Shown piece after piece: positions 1 through 9,722 of a stretch of DNA of 52,682 nucleotides (position 1 is its first letter; each line of letters opens with the position of its first letter). The stretch covers positions 1-52,682 of the forward strand of contig JALOOU010000013.1 in assembly GCA_025454255.1 (NCBI GenBank), written 5' to 3'. Under the pieces are notes generated by a model that ran no database searches, was not told the DNA's origin, and saw nothing but the letters and a program-made list of their open reading frames with translations. The position numbers and the translations under genes are program-made. This stretch comes from Desulfobacterales bacterium. GTDB taxonomy: Bacteria > Desulfobacterota > Desulfobacteria > Desulfobacterales > SpSt-501.

Positions 1-1
1 C

Positions 2-1372
2 TCGCTCGAGATCATGGCCATGGCCCACCCCTTCGACGGGCTGGTGCTGATGGCCTCCTGCGACAAGATCATCCCCGGGATGCTGATCGCGGCGGCGCGG
101 CTCAACATCCCCTCGATCTTCCTGCCGGGCGGGCCGATGCTGCCGGGGCACGTCAACGGCAAGCCGACCGGGTTGGACAAGGTGTTCGAGGCCGTCGGCC
201 GCTACAAGGGCGGGAAGATCAGCGCCGCTGAACTCAAAAAATACGAGTGCGCCGCCTGCCCCGGCGCCGGCTCCTGCGCCGGCATGTTCACCGCCAACAC
301 CATGAGCAACCTCTCCGAAGCCCTGGGCATGACCCTGCCGCTGGGCGGGAGCATCCCCGCCGTATACGCCGAACGCGTCTGGATCGCCAAGCAGACCGGC
401 CAGGCGGCGGTGCAGCTCGTCAAAAAGAAGATCCGCCCCCTGGACATTCTGACGCGCGCAGCCTTCCACAACGCCATCGTCACCGACATGGCCCTGGGCG
501 GCTCCACCAACAGCGCGCTGCACCTGCCGGCCATTGCCTACTATGCCGGCCTGGACATCACCCTGTCGGACTTCGGCACGTTCACGGACACGACCCCGCA
601 CCTCACCTCCCTGGTCCCGGCCGGGCCGCACCACGTCGTGGACCTCTTCCATGCCGGCGGGATTCCGGCCGTCATGGCCGAGCTGCGCAAGGGCGGTCTG
701 ATCAAGGAGAAGGCCATGACCGTCTTCGGCCGGCCGGTCGGCAAGATGCTCGATGCCATCAAGGCCGGCAGCAAGGAGACGGAGGTCATCCGGACCCTCA
801 AAAACCCCGTGCACGCGACCGGAGGCTTGGCCGTCCTCAAGGGAAACCTCGCCCCGCAGGGAGCGGTCGTCAAGCAGGCGGCGGTCTCCAAGGAGATGCT
901 CACGCACAGCGGCCCGGCCCGCATCTTCGACGCGGAAGAGGAGGCCTTCAAGGCCATCGTCGGCGGCAAGGTGCGCAAGGGCGATGTGGTGGTGGTGCGC
1001 TACGAAGGGCCGCGGGGAGGCCCCGGCATGCAGGAGATGCTCTCGCCCACGGCGGCCCTGGCCGGAATGGGGTTGGACAAGGAGGTGGCGCTGATCACCG
1101 ACGGCCGCTTTTCGGGGGCGAGCCGCGGGGCCGCCATCGGCCACATCTCCCCCGAGGCGGCGGCCCGCGGACCGATCGCCGCGCTGCGGGAAGGAGACAT
1201 CATCGCCATTGACATCCCGGCCAAGCGCCTCAACGTCAAACTGTCCGCCGGCGAGATCAAGCGGCGCCTGGCGGCGCTGCCCGAATTCACCCCCAAGATC
1301 CGGACGGGCTATCTGGCCCGCTACGCCACCATCGTCTCCAGCGCGGACAGGGGGGCGGTGTTCCCGCGGTAG
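2..1372 (+). CDS. ilvD: Dihydroxy-acid dehydratase, 5'-truncated by window edge
   Basis: IlvD dehydrates 2,3-dihydroxy-3-methylbutanoate and its isoleucine counterpart to the 2-oxo acids, the third common step of branched-chain amino acid synthesis in the cytoplasm. About 456 residues are visible and the frame is open from base 2, so roughly the first 100 residues lie upstream of the window; the family is usually about 550-570 aa. Visible family motifs are an early [10 protein letters not shown] block with a cluster cysteine, the [16 protein letters not shown] block with the other iron-sulfur ligands, ALGGSTNS, and near the C-terminus GPRGGPGM followed by [12 protein letters not shown]. The related Edd (phosphogluconate dehydratase) shares this fold, but the [16 protein letters not shown] context and the compact length favour IlvD. 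No downstream partner is co-directional within 800 bp. Confidence 0.93.
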   Translation, partial: SLEIMAMAHPFDGLVLMASCDKIIPGMLIAAARLNIPSIFLPGGPMLPGHVNGKPTGLDKVFEAVGRYKGGKISAAELKKYECAACPGAGSCAGMFTANTMSNLSEALGMTLPLGGSIPAVYAERVWIAKQTGQAAVQLVKKKIRPLDILTRAAFHNAIVTDMALGGSTNSALHLPAIAYYAGLDITLSDFGTFTDTTPHLTSLVPAGPHHVVDLFHAGGIPAVMAELRKGGLIKEKAMTVFGRPVGKMLDAIKAGSKETEVIRTLKNPVHATGGLAVLKGNLAPQGAVVKQAAVSKEMLTHSGPARIFDAEEEAFKAIVGGKVRKGDVVVVRYEGPRGGPGMQEMLSPTAALAGMGLDKEVALITDGRFSGASRGAAIGHISPEAAARGPIAALREGDIIAIDIPAKRLNVKLSAGEIKRRLAALPEFTPKIRTGYLARYATIVSSADRGAVFPR

Positions 1373-1402
1373 GCGGCCGGGCGGTCGACCCGTGCGATGG
1401 GC

Positions 1403-2152
1403 TCAGTCGGTCTTGCGCAGCCGGCGCAGCGGGGCGGGCTGCGTCCAGCGGTCCAGGCCGCCCTCGTAGAACCATTTGTCGGGGAACCCCCGGCGGGTGG
1501 TGAAGGTGGGCTTTTCGGACCAGCGGATCAGCTGCTCGTAGGCCTCCCGCAGCTTGCGGAACAGGGAGGGGTTGCCGCCCTGGTCCGGGTGGTGCTGCTT
1601 GGCCTGCCGGCGGAAGGCGCGCTTGATGATCTGCTGCAGGTTGGGCGAGTAAAGGTCCTTTTGCTTGAGCTTGAGATGGGTCATGGAGCGGGCCATGCGC
1701 GCCGGTTCGCGCACCTCCAGCGGCCGCACGGAGTTGATGTCCCCTTCGATCTGGCTCGCTTTGGTCAGGATGTGGCGCGTAGCCAGATAGCGCTTCTTGG
1801 TGCGGTGCACCTCGGCCCACCATGCATTGCCGAGCAGGTTGAGCATGCGGGAGAAATCCTCCACCGGCTTTTTTCCGTTGGAGCGCGGGAAGATGAAACT
1901 CAGCAACTCCGATGACCCGTAGCGCAGGATGTCCAGGGCAATGTGGGTGTCTGTAAAATAGAACGTGGCATAGCGGGTTTGGAGCGCCTGCAGCAGGCCC
2001 GTGCGGATATTGAGGTTGTGGCGCAGTTTCTGGCGGCACTCGAGGGAACAGTAGCGCCGGCGTTTCATGTTCTCGGTCGTGCCGCAAGAGAGGCAGCGGC
2101 GAACAGCTCCGTTCTCCCGTATCAGCGCGTAGGTGTGTGGATGAGATCTCAT
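1403..2152 (-). CDS. Zinc-finger protein with C-terminal J-domain (DnaJ-like)
   Basis: A 249-aa protein. Near the N-terminus CLSCGTTENMKRRRYC followed by LEC gives four cysteines, like a small treble-clef or zinc-ribbon finger. The middle (about residues 45-160) is helical and unrecognised. Around residues 175-215 lies a J-domain with the HPD tripeptide (KQHHPDQGGN), followed by a helix IV-like LFRKLREAYEQLI. J-domains stimulate the ATPase of DnaK/Hsp70, so the protein is probably a specialised co-chaperone that brings a client to Hsp70; the client is unknown. J-domains are usually N-terminal, so this order is atypical. The ATG at 2152 was chosen; a GTG three codons upstream (2161) is also in frame and neither has a clear ribosome-binding site. 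It diverges from the metallophosphoesterase gene. Confidence 0.72.
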   Translation of the reverse strand: MRSHPHTYALIRENGAVRRCLSCGTTENMKRRRYCSLECRQKLRHNLNIRTGLLQALQTRYATFYFTDTHIALDILRYGSSELLSFIFPRSNGKKPVEDFSRMLNLLGNAWWAEVHRTKKRYLATRHILTKASQIEGDINSVRPLEVREPARMARSMTHLKLKQKDLYSPNLQQIIKRAFRRQAKQHHPDQGGNPSLFRKLREAYEQLIRWSEKPTFTTRRGFPDKWFYEGGLDRWTQPAPLRRLRKTD

Positions 2153-2262
2153 GACTCGCACGGATTTTCGAAAAAGAGACAGAGTTCCACCCTAACATGC
2201 CGGGCGGCGCAAGGTCAAAGGCCTCTTGCGCACCGACTCCCGCGCCCCGGCGGAGCCCCCTG

Positions 2263-3483
2263 ATGCTCTTTCTTTCCATTGCGTTTGCAACCATCGTCGG
2301 CGGTCACCTCCTGCTCTATCGGTTTGCCCTTCGGTGCCTGGAGGTTGCCCATCCACTGGCGCGCGGCGGGATCCTGGTCGTTTTTCTGCTCTTGTCCGTT
2401 AGCTTCATAGCCGCGTTTTTTCTCCTGCGCTGGAGCGAAACCCCGCTGACCATAGGCCTTTACAAGGCCGCGGCCGTGTGGTTCGCCGTGTTCGTAAAAC
2501 TCCTCCTGGCCGTCGGGGCGACCTGGTCGATCTACGGCCTCCTGCGCGCGGCGGGAAGCACCGCCGTGAGCTTTCGCATGCTCGCGGCCGGCTGCGTGCT
2601 GCTCGGGGTGGGGTGGGCGCTTTACGGCTTCTGGAGCGCGCTTCACCCCGTCGTCCGGCGCGTCGAACTCACGGTCGATCGCCTGCCGGAGCCCTGGCGC
2701 AACAAGACCATCGTGCAGCTCTCCGACGTCCACTTGGGCCACTTCCACACCGCCGCCGCCATGGAGCGGTTGGCCGGGCGGGTCAACGCCCTCGCCCCGG
2801 ATCTGGTGGTGATCACCGGCGACCTGTTCGACGGCATGATCGACGGGCTGCCGGCATTCGCCGCTCCGCTCAGTCGGCTGAAAGCGAAAAAGGGCGTCTT
2901 CTTTGTGACCGGCAACCACGAGGTCTACGCCGGCGTGCGTCGGTGCCTCACCATCGTGGAGCAGGCCGGGATCCGGGTGTTGTCCAACGAGGTGGTCGAT
3001 CTCGACGGTCTGGCGCTGATCGGCGTTGCCTACCCCGGCATTCGCAGCCAGGCGGAGCTGTGCGGACTTGACCTGCTCGCGGCCGCAGGCGGGCCTCCTC
3101 CGCCGAGCGTCCTGCTGTTCCACACCCCCTCCGACATCCTGCGGCCGACGATGCGCGACAGCCGTTCGGCGACCTATTGGCGTCCGGACACCTCTTTCGC
3201 GCTGGCTCGGCAGCTGGGGGTGACTTTGCAGCTCTCCGGCCACACCCACCGGGGCCAGTTTTTCCCCTTCGGCCTGTTGACGCGCTGGGTCTACAACGGC
3301 TACGATTACGGGCTGCACCGTGAAGGCGGGTTCTCCATATACATCGCCAGCGGGATCGGCACCTGGGGTCCGCCGATGCGCACCGGGGCGCCTCCGGAAA
3401 TCGTCGTGTTTAAGTTGAAGCCGGCCGAAGAGCCGCACCATCAGGTGCAGCCGGGGCCCGCGAGGAAATCGGGGTCGGGTTGA
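2263..3483 (+). CDS. Membrane-anchored metallophosphoesterase (calcineurin-like)
   Basis: A 406-aa protein with about four hydrophobic segments in its first 140 residues, followed by a calcineurin-like phosphoesterase domain. The domain shows the metal-binding series in order: LSDVHLGHFH (DxH), ITGDLFDG (GD), VTGNHE (GNH) and a late SGHTHRGQ (GHxH). Bacterial proteins with this layout are dinuclear-metal phosphodiesterases or phosphatases anchored in the inner membrane; the substrate cannot be read from sequence and most relatives are uncharacterised. The start at 2263 places a hydrophobic segment at the N-terminus. An in-frame ATG 22 codons upstream (2197) would add a proline/arginine-rich leader and looks less likely. 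It stands alone, 70 bp before metX. Confidence 0.83.
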   Translation: MLFLSIAFATIVGGHLLLYRFALRCLEVAHPLARGGILVVFLLLSVSFIAAFFLLRWSETPLTIGLYKAAAVWFAVFVKLLLAVGATWSIYGLLRAAGSTAVSFRMLAAGCVLLGVGWALYGFWSALHPVVRRVELTVDRLPEPWRNKTIVQLSDVHLGHFHTAAAMERLAGRVNALAPDLVVITGDLFDGMIDGLPAFAAPLSRLKAKKGVFFVTGNHEVYAGVRRCLTIVEQAGIRVLSNEVVDLDGLALIGVAYPGIRSQAELCGLDLLAAAGGPPPPSVLLFHTPSDILRPTMRDSRSATYWRPDTSFALARQLGVTLQLSGHTHRGQFFPFGLLTRWVYNGYDYGLHREGGFSIYIASGIGTWGPPMRTGAPPEIVVFKLKPAEEPHHQVQPGPARKSGSG

Positions 3484-3553
3484 CGGGGCTGCGCTCCTGT
3501 CGGCCGATGGCGCTTGAGGGCGGCCGCAGGGCGTTTACAAAACAGGGCGATCC

Positions 3554-4706
<1,153 letters not shown>

Positions 4707-4726
<20 letters not shown>

Positions 4727-5330
4727 TTTCATCCGCTACGATCTGCAGATCATCGCCTCCTGGATCGAACCCGGTGCGCGGGTGTTGGATCTGGGCTGCG
4801 GGGAGGGCGACCTGCTGCAGCATCTGATCGCGCAGAAAGGGGTGGCCGGCACCGGCATCGAACACAACGAAGAGAAGGTCGCCCGCTGCATCGAAAAAGG
4901 GTTGTCGGTCCTGCAGGGCGACATCAACCGGGAGATCCTCGATTACCCGCGGAACGCCTTCGACTACGTCATCCTGAGCCAGACCCTCCAGCAGGTATAT
5001 GAACCCGCCGCCCTCATTCGCACCATGCTGCACGTGGGCCGGCGCGGAATCGTGAGTTTTCCGAACTTCAGCCACTGGCGGCTGAGGCTGCAGCTGTTGT
5101 TGACCGGCTACGCCCCGGTGTCGCGCCAGCTGCCCTATCAGTGGTACGACACCCCCAACATCCGCGTGATCACCCTGAAGGACTTCAAGAAATTTGCGGA
5201 TGCCGTCGGCCTGCGGGTGCTGAAAGAGGCGGCCATCAACACCAACTCCCAGGACCGCTACGGCCGCACCACCCGGCTGCTTCCGAACCTGAGGGCGACC
5301 TACGGTATATACATGATCACAAAGAACTGA
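4707..5330 (+). CDS. metW: Methionine biosynthesis protein MetW
   Basis: A 207-aa class I SAM-methyltransferase-like protein. It opens with RYDLQIIASWIEPGARVLDL, typical of MetW, and continues with the glycine-rich SAM-site motif GCGEGDLLQHL (motif I) and a conserved DYVILSQTLQQV stretch. MetW is required with MetX for homoserine acylation in several proteobacteria and is thought to form a complex with MetX; no methyl acceptor has been established. The 20-bp overlap with metX supports translational coupling and a joint role. Two adjacent ATGs (4707 and 4710) can serve as start. The MOSC gene follows after 14 bp, so it may belong to the same transcript. Confidence 0.92.
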
Positions 5331-5344
5331 ATCAGGAGAGGTGC

Positions 5345-5788
5345 ATGAAGATCGTTTCCATCGCGGTCAGCCGCAAAAAAGGCACGGTCAAAACCCCGGT
5401 CGAGGAGGCTTTTTTGAAGAAAGACCATGGCCTCGAGGGGGACGCCCACGCCGGTCCCTGGCACCGTCAGGTGAGCTTTTTGGCCGCCGAAAGCATCGCA
5501 TCGGCTCGGCAGCAGGGGCTCACGGTGGATTTCGGCGATTTCGCCGAGAACATCGCCACCCTCGGCATCGACTGGAAAAACCTCCCCATCGGTACGCGCG
5601 TGCGATTAGGGCCGAAAGCGGTCGTCGAAATCACCCAGATCGGCAAGGAGTGCCACAACCGCTGCGCCATCTACTACAAAGCCGGTGATTGCATCATGCC
5701 CCGTGAAGGCGTTTTCGGCCGGGTGGTAGAGGAGGGCGCCGTCCGCTGCGGCGACCTGGTCGAAATACAGGATTTGCCGGCCGGCTAA
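5345..5788 (+). CDS. MOSC-domain protein
   Basis: A 147-aa protein consisting of one MOSC (molybdenum cofactor sulfurase C-terminal) domain. Visible family features are the GLEGDAHAG segment, the HRQVSFLA strand, and the cysteine-containing core GKECHNRCAIYYKAGDC followed by MPREGVFGRVVEEG. Stand-alone MOSC proteins handle sulfur or molybdenum cofactor (YiiM, and MoaB-associated or MogA-associated proteins); this short type often accompanies molybdopterin genes, but none is nearby. The ATG at 5345 follows the ribosome-binding sequence AGGAGAGG; the same frame runs open further upstream inside metW, which is rejected as a start. Its stop codon TAA forms the first bases of the predicted motA promoter -35 box. 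Confidence 0.85.
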   Translation: MKIVSIAVSRKKGTVKTPVEEAFLKKDHGLEGDAHAGPWHRQVSFLAAESIASARQQGLTVDFGDFAENIATLGIDWKNLPIGTRVRLGPKAVVEITQIGKECHNRCAIYYKAGDCIMPREGVFGRVVEEGAVRCGDLVEIQDLPAG

Positions 5789-5812
5789 AGTTTCCGGCCA
5801 AGCGACCGATAT
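5786..5812 (+). promoter_or_regulatory. Sigma-28 (FliA)-type promoter of motAB
   Basis: The sequence reads TAAAGTTT, 11 bases, ACCGATAT. The family consensus for sigma-28 is TAAAGTTT-N11-GCCGATAA, so the -35 box is a perfect match, the spacer is exact and six of eight -10 bases match. It lies about 75 bp upstream of the motA start, the expected place for a class 3 flagellar promoter. The TAA of the -35 box is also the stop codon of the MOSC gene. Confidence 0.78.
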
Positions 5813-5887
5813 TTCCTCAGCAGGAGACTTTCGGCAGCCACTACCCCATGCTCTGCCGGAGCACTTCGACCAGACCTGAGGGAACTC

Positions 5888-6742
5888 GTGTTCGTCATTA
5901 TAGGATTCACAGTTGTCATCGTGTCCGTTCTGGGAGGTTTCTGGGAGGCGGGAGGACCTTTCATGGTCCTCGTTCAGCCGGCCGAATTCATCATTATCGG
6001 GGGTGCGGCGCTGGGCGCCCTGCTCGCTTCGGCGCCGAAAAACGTCCTGCAGCGGATGTGGGCCAAATCGATCGGCGCCCTGAAGGGGGAGACCGTCACC
6101 AAGGCGACCTACCTCTCGGTGCTCAAGCTCCTTTACGAGCTGCTCTACATGGCCCAAAAAGAAGGCCTCATCGCCCTCGAGAAGCATATCGAAACCCCAG
6201 CCGAGAGCCCCATTTTTTCGAAGTATGCGGACATCCTGACGCACAAGACGCTGATCGCCTTCATGACCGACACCTTCCGCATGGTCATCATCGGCGGCAT
6301 CGCCTCCCATGACCTGGAATCCCTCATGGAGGGCGATATCGACACGCACCACAACGACATGAAAAAACCGAGCATCGTCCTGGCGAAAATCGGCGACACG
6401 CTGCCGGGGCTGGGGATCGTCGCGGCCGTGCTGGGCATCGTCATCACCATGCAGGCGATCGACGGCCCGGCCGGAGAGATCGGCAAAAAGGTGGCCGCCG
6501 CCCTGGTCGGGACCTTTCTGGGCATCTTCTTGTGCTACGGGTTCGTCCAGCCGCTGGCCTCGAACTTGGACATCGCCAGCGAGACCGAAATTCAGGTGTT
6601 CGAGGCCGTGAAGGCAGCGATCGCCGCGTTCGCCCGGGGTTTCAGCCCGCTGGTCTGCGTGGAGTTCGCGCGGCGCAGCATCCCGAGCGAGACCCGCCCT
6701 GAATTTTCGGAGATGGAATCCCACGTGAAGGAAAAATCGTGA
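5888..6742 (+). CDS. motA: Flagellar motor stator protein MotA
   Basis: A 284-aa inner-membrane protein with four hydrophobic segments: two near the N-terminus (residues 1-20 and about 30-50), then two after a large cytoplasmic loop (about residues 160-225). The first carries the MotA-like start FVIIGFTVVIVSVLGGFW. The later segments contain KIGDTLPGLGIVAAVLGIVITM, with the conserved proline and glycines near the ion channel. MotA with MotB forms the stator that converts ion flow into flagellar rotation. The start codon is GTG at 5888, preceded by GAGGGA. It overlaps motB by 4 bp. Proton versus sodium coupling cannot be decided safely. Confidence 0.93.
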   Translation: MFVIIGFTVVIVSVLGGFWEAGGPFMVLVQPAEFIIIGGAALGALLASAPKNVLQRMWAKSIGALKGETVTKATYLSVLKLLYELLYMAQKEGLIALEKHIETPAESPIFSKYADILTHKTLIAFMTDTFRMVIIGGIASHDLESLMEGDIDTHHNDMKKPSIVLAKIGDTLPGLGIVAAVLGIVITMQAIDGPAGEIGKKVAAALVGTFLGIFLCYGFVQPLASNLDIASETEIQVFEAVKAAIAAFARGFSPLVCVEFARRSIPSETRPEFSEMESHVKEKS

Positions 6743-7593
6743 GCGACGCCGAAAAATACACGATCATCAAGAAAGTCAAGAAGCGGGGCGGGCACGAGGC
6801 GCATCACGGGGGAGCCTGGAAGGTGGCCTATGCCGATTTCGTCACCGCCATGATGGCGCTCTTCATCGTGCTGTGGATCATCGCCAACAACGTGACCATT
6901 CGCGCCTCCGTGGCCGACTACTTCAGGGATCCGGGGGCGATGCACAAGAGCGCCTCCGGGGTGCTGGAGGGCGTCAACTCGAGCAAGCCGTTTTCGGAAC
7001 CGCGGCCGGCCGTCCCGGCCATTCAGCCCAAACGGCCCGAACAGTCGGAGGTCGAGCAGTTGCGCGAGGAGGGCGAAAAGCTGATCAAGGCCATCGCGGC
7101 GCTGCCGGACCTGGCCAAATTCAAAGACCAGATCCAGATCACGATCACCAGCGAGGGGCTGCGCATCGAGCTGATCGAGCAGTCGGAAGGGCTCTTTTTC
7201 GATATCGGCAGCTCGCGTCTCAAGGCCGATGCCGTGAAACTGCTCAAGCTGATCGCCGCGCGGATCGGGACCTTTCCCAACGACGTGGTGATCGAAGGCC
7301 ACACCGACAGCCGGCCCTACACCCGGCCCGGCTACAACAACTGGGACCTGAGTTCGGACCGCGCCAATTCCGCGCGACGGGTGCTGGAGGAGAACGGGAT
7401 CCGCGACCACCAGATCACCGGCGTCAACGGCTATGCCGACCGGCGCCTGAAAAACCCCGAAAAACCGAATGACTTCTCCAACCGGCGCGTGACGATTCTG
7501 GTGGCCTTCTCGACCTCGGTCACCGCCGGCCCCCAGACCATCGCCCCCGCGGTCGTTCCCTTGATCCCGAAGCCGCTTCTCGGAAACAGCTGA
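6739..7593 (+). CDS. motB: Flagellar motor stator protein MotB
   Basis: A 284-aa protein with a short basic cytoplasmic head, one membrane helix (about residues 30-48) and a periplasmic OmpA-like peptidoglycan-binding domain. Asp33 in YADFVTAMMALFIVLW is the ion-binding aspartate equivalent to Asp32 of Escherichia coli MotB. The OmpA domain (about residues 150-260) has the signature IEGHTDSRPY and NWDLSSDRANSARRVL. The head has extra histidines (GGHEAHHGGAWK), as is common. The start is a GTG that overlaps the motA stop, so translation is coupled. It anchors the stator ring to the cell wall. A 218-bp gap without a gene follows. Confidence 0.93.
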   Translation: MSDAEKYTIIKKVKKRGGHEAHHGGAWKVAYADFVTAMMALFIVLWIIANNVTIRASVADYFRDPGAMHKSASGVLEGVNSSKPFSEPRPAVPAIQPKRPEQSEVEQLREEGEKLIKAIAALPDLAKFKDQIQITITSEGLRIELIEQSEGLFFDIGSSRLKADAVKLLKLIAARIGTFPNDVVIEGHTDSRPYTRPGYNNWDLSSDRANSARRVLEENGIRDHQITGVNGYADRRLKNPEKPNDFSNRRVTILVAFSTSVTAGPQTIAPAVVPLIPKPLLGNS

Positions 7594-7811
7594 CGCGCTG
7601 CGCCGCGTTCAGCCGTTTGGCATGGCAAACCCGCTGTTATTCGTGCTACGATTCCCGCAGAGAGACTCCGGTCCACCCTGAGGCCGCCGCCAGATTGGAT
7701 CCATCCCCTGGGGTCCGCCGTCCTGCCGCATCCGGCTAAGATCGGGATGGCGACCGAGGGGGTCGGCCCATTTCGCCCCACGCCAGGCGCAACCGAGAGG
7801 AGGGAGCAACG

Positions 7812-9683
7812 ATGATACCCAAGAAGATGGAGGCTTACCTGCGGGATCACATCCCCGGGGCGGTGCTGCAGAGCCGCACCCGCCGCCGCGAGGGGAGGTG
7901 CCATGTGGTGCTGGGCTACCGGGACGAGCACCTGCTCGCGAAGATGGGCATCGTCTGCGACAAGCTCGGCCCCAAGCTGGTGGTGTGCGCGTGGGACGAA
8001 TCCACCGCGCTCGAGGTCGGGGGCTACATCGTGGTGGACAACCTGGCCATGGGGGCGCCGTCGATGGGCGGAATCCGCATGCTGGCCGAGATCACCCCGG
8101 CCGACATCCACAATCTGGCGCGCGGCATGACGCTCAAGAATGCGGCCGCCAGCCTGCCCTTCGGCGGAGGCAAGGCGGGCATCGTCGCCGAACCGGGGCT
8201 GTCGGCCGAGGCGCACGCCGAAGTGGTACGGCGCTTCGCCCGTCTGATCCGCCGCTACCGGGACATTTACCTGCCGGGGCCGGATGTCGGCACCAACGAT
8301 GCCGACATGAAGACCATCGCCGTCGAGAACGGGCTCGAGGCGGCCGTCTCCAAGCCGGTGGAAATGGGCGGCAATCGCATCGACGCGCTGGGCGCTGCGG
8401 CCGGCGGGGTGGTCATCGCCCTGGAGCGGCTGCTCGAGATCATGCCGCGCTTGAGCGTGCTGCCTCAGTTCGCCCGCCTGGCCCTGCCGCCTCCGGAGGA
8501 GCTCACCGTCCTCATCCAAGGCTTCGGCGCCGTCGGGGCCCACGCGGCGCGCATGCTGAAGCAGCGGCTTCCGGCCGCCCGCCTCACCGGGGCCAGCGAC
8601 CTGGAGGGCTACCTCTTCGATGCCGGCGGGCTGCCCGTCGAGGCGCTTTTTTCTCTTTGGAAAACGCACGGCGCCGTCACCGCGCGCTGGTACGACGAGC
8701 ACCTCCGGGCCAAAGGGCCGCGCCTATCCACGCGGTTTGCGACCGACCCCGCCAATTTGCTGCGGGAGTCCGCCTTCTGCTTCATACCGGCCGCACCGGT
8801 CTTCAACTACCTGGGGGTGCCCCCGACGGACCCCTGCGCGATGAGCGTCGATCGCATGGGGGAGTGGCGGCTGATCGTCGAGGGGGCCAACACCTACTCG
8901 CCGGATCCCAACCGCAAGGCGGCCCGCACCCGCATGGAGCAGGTGGTGTTCCGCCAGAAGGGGGTCATGATCGCGACCGACTACCTGGTCAATTCCGGCG
9001 GCGTCATTTTCGCCGCGCAGGAGCAGCTGCTGCCGACCCCGCCGGAGCTGCGGATCCCGGAGGCCCTGCTGGGGCAGCGCGCGGCGGTGGACGGCTGGCT
9101 CGGCCAACACGCGGCCCAGTTTGCCCGGCTGGCCGAAAAAAGGCTCGCAGCGGGGCAGGCCGCACGGGACAAGGCGATCCGCCACAACATGACCGAGCTG
9201 GTGGACCTGCTGGCCGCGACGGCCGACCTGCTGCCGTGCCAGGCGGCGGAGAGCATCAGCCTGCGCCGCCTGGCCGCCCGTGAAGACGAGCGCACGGCCA
9301 AGGACATCATGGAGCCGATCCCAACGATTCCGGCCGATTCGTCGCTGACGGAGGCCGCGGCGCTGATCGTGCGGGGCCGCGGCAACATCGTCGCCGTGCT
9401 CGACCCGCAGGGGATGCTGGCCGGAGTGCTGACCACCTGGGACATCACCCGGGCCGTGGCCGAAAACGCCTGCACGGCCAGCCTGGAGGCGGTCATGACC
9501 CGCAAAGTCGTCTGCGCGGCGCCGGGGTCGCGCATTCCGGAGATCGTGCGCGAGCTCGAGCAGAACCGCATTTCGGCCATGCCGGTCGTCGAGGAGGGGC
9601 GGGTGCTCGGACTCGTGAGCTCGGATCTGCTCGCCCAGCGCTACCTGCCCCAGCTTCTGCGCGCCCAGGACAAAGAGCGCTGA
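7812..9683 (+). CDS. Glu/Leu/Phe/Val-type dehydrogenase fused to two CBS domains
   Basis: A 623-aa protein. Residues about 20-440 are an amino-acid dehydrogenase of the glutamate dehydrogenase family: the substrate-binding segment LPFGGGKAGIV with Lys121, then LPGPDVGTNDADMKT with the catalytic-region aspartate, then the NAD(P) Rossmann motif QGFGAVGAHAA, and late VEGANTYSPDP and LVNSGGVIF blocks. Residues about 495-615 hold two CBS repeats (KDIMEPIPTIPADSSLTEAA and VMTRKVVCAAPGSRI). Ordinary enzymes of the family are 410-450 aa and lack CBS domains, which bind adenine nucleotides, so allosteric control by energy state is inferred. The substrate (glutamate or a branched-chain amino acid) is not certain. 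A strong ribosome-binding site, GGAGGGAG, precedes the ATG. Confidence 0.85.
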   Translation: MIPKKMEAYLRDHIPGAVLQSRTRRREGRCHVVLGYRDEHLLAKMGIVCDKLGPKLVVCAWDESTALEVGGYIVVDNLAMGAPSMGGIRMLAEITPADIHNLARGMTLKNAAASLPFGGGKAGIVAEPGLSAEAHAEVVRRFARLIRRYRDIYLPGPDVGTNDADMKTIAVENGLEAAVSKPVEMGGNRIDALGAAAGGVVIALERLLEIMPRLSVLPQFARLALPPPEELTVLIQGFGAVGAHAARMLKQRLPAARLTGASDLEGYLFDAGGLPVEALFSLWKTHGAVTARWYDEHLRAKGPRLSTRFATDPANLLRESAFCFIPAAPVFNYLGVPPTDPCAMSVDRMGEWRLIVEGANTYSPDPNRKAARTRMEQVVFRQKGVMIATDYLVNSGGVIFAAQEQLLPTPPELRIPEALLGQRAAVDGWLGQHAAQFARLAEKRLAAGQAARDKAIRHNMTELVDLLAATADLLPCQAAESISLRRLAAREDERTAKDIMEPIPTIPADSSLTEAAALIVRGRGNIVAVLDPQGMLAGVLTTWDITRAVAENACTASLEAVMTRKVVCAAPGSRIPEIVRELEQNRISAMPVVEEGRVLGLVSSDLLAQRYLPQLLRAQDKER

Positions 9684-9722
9684 ACAGACCGCGGCCGGAG
9701 CCGCCGCATTTCAGCCGCGCGT

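Noticed and set aside
7590-7612. Hairpin after motB as terminator
   Set aside because: Imperfect stem and no T-run.
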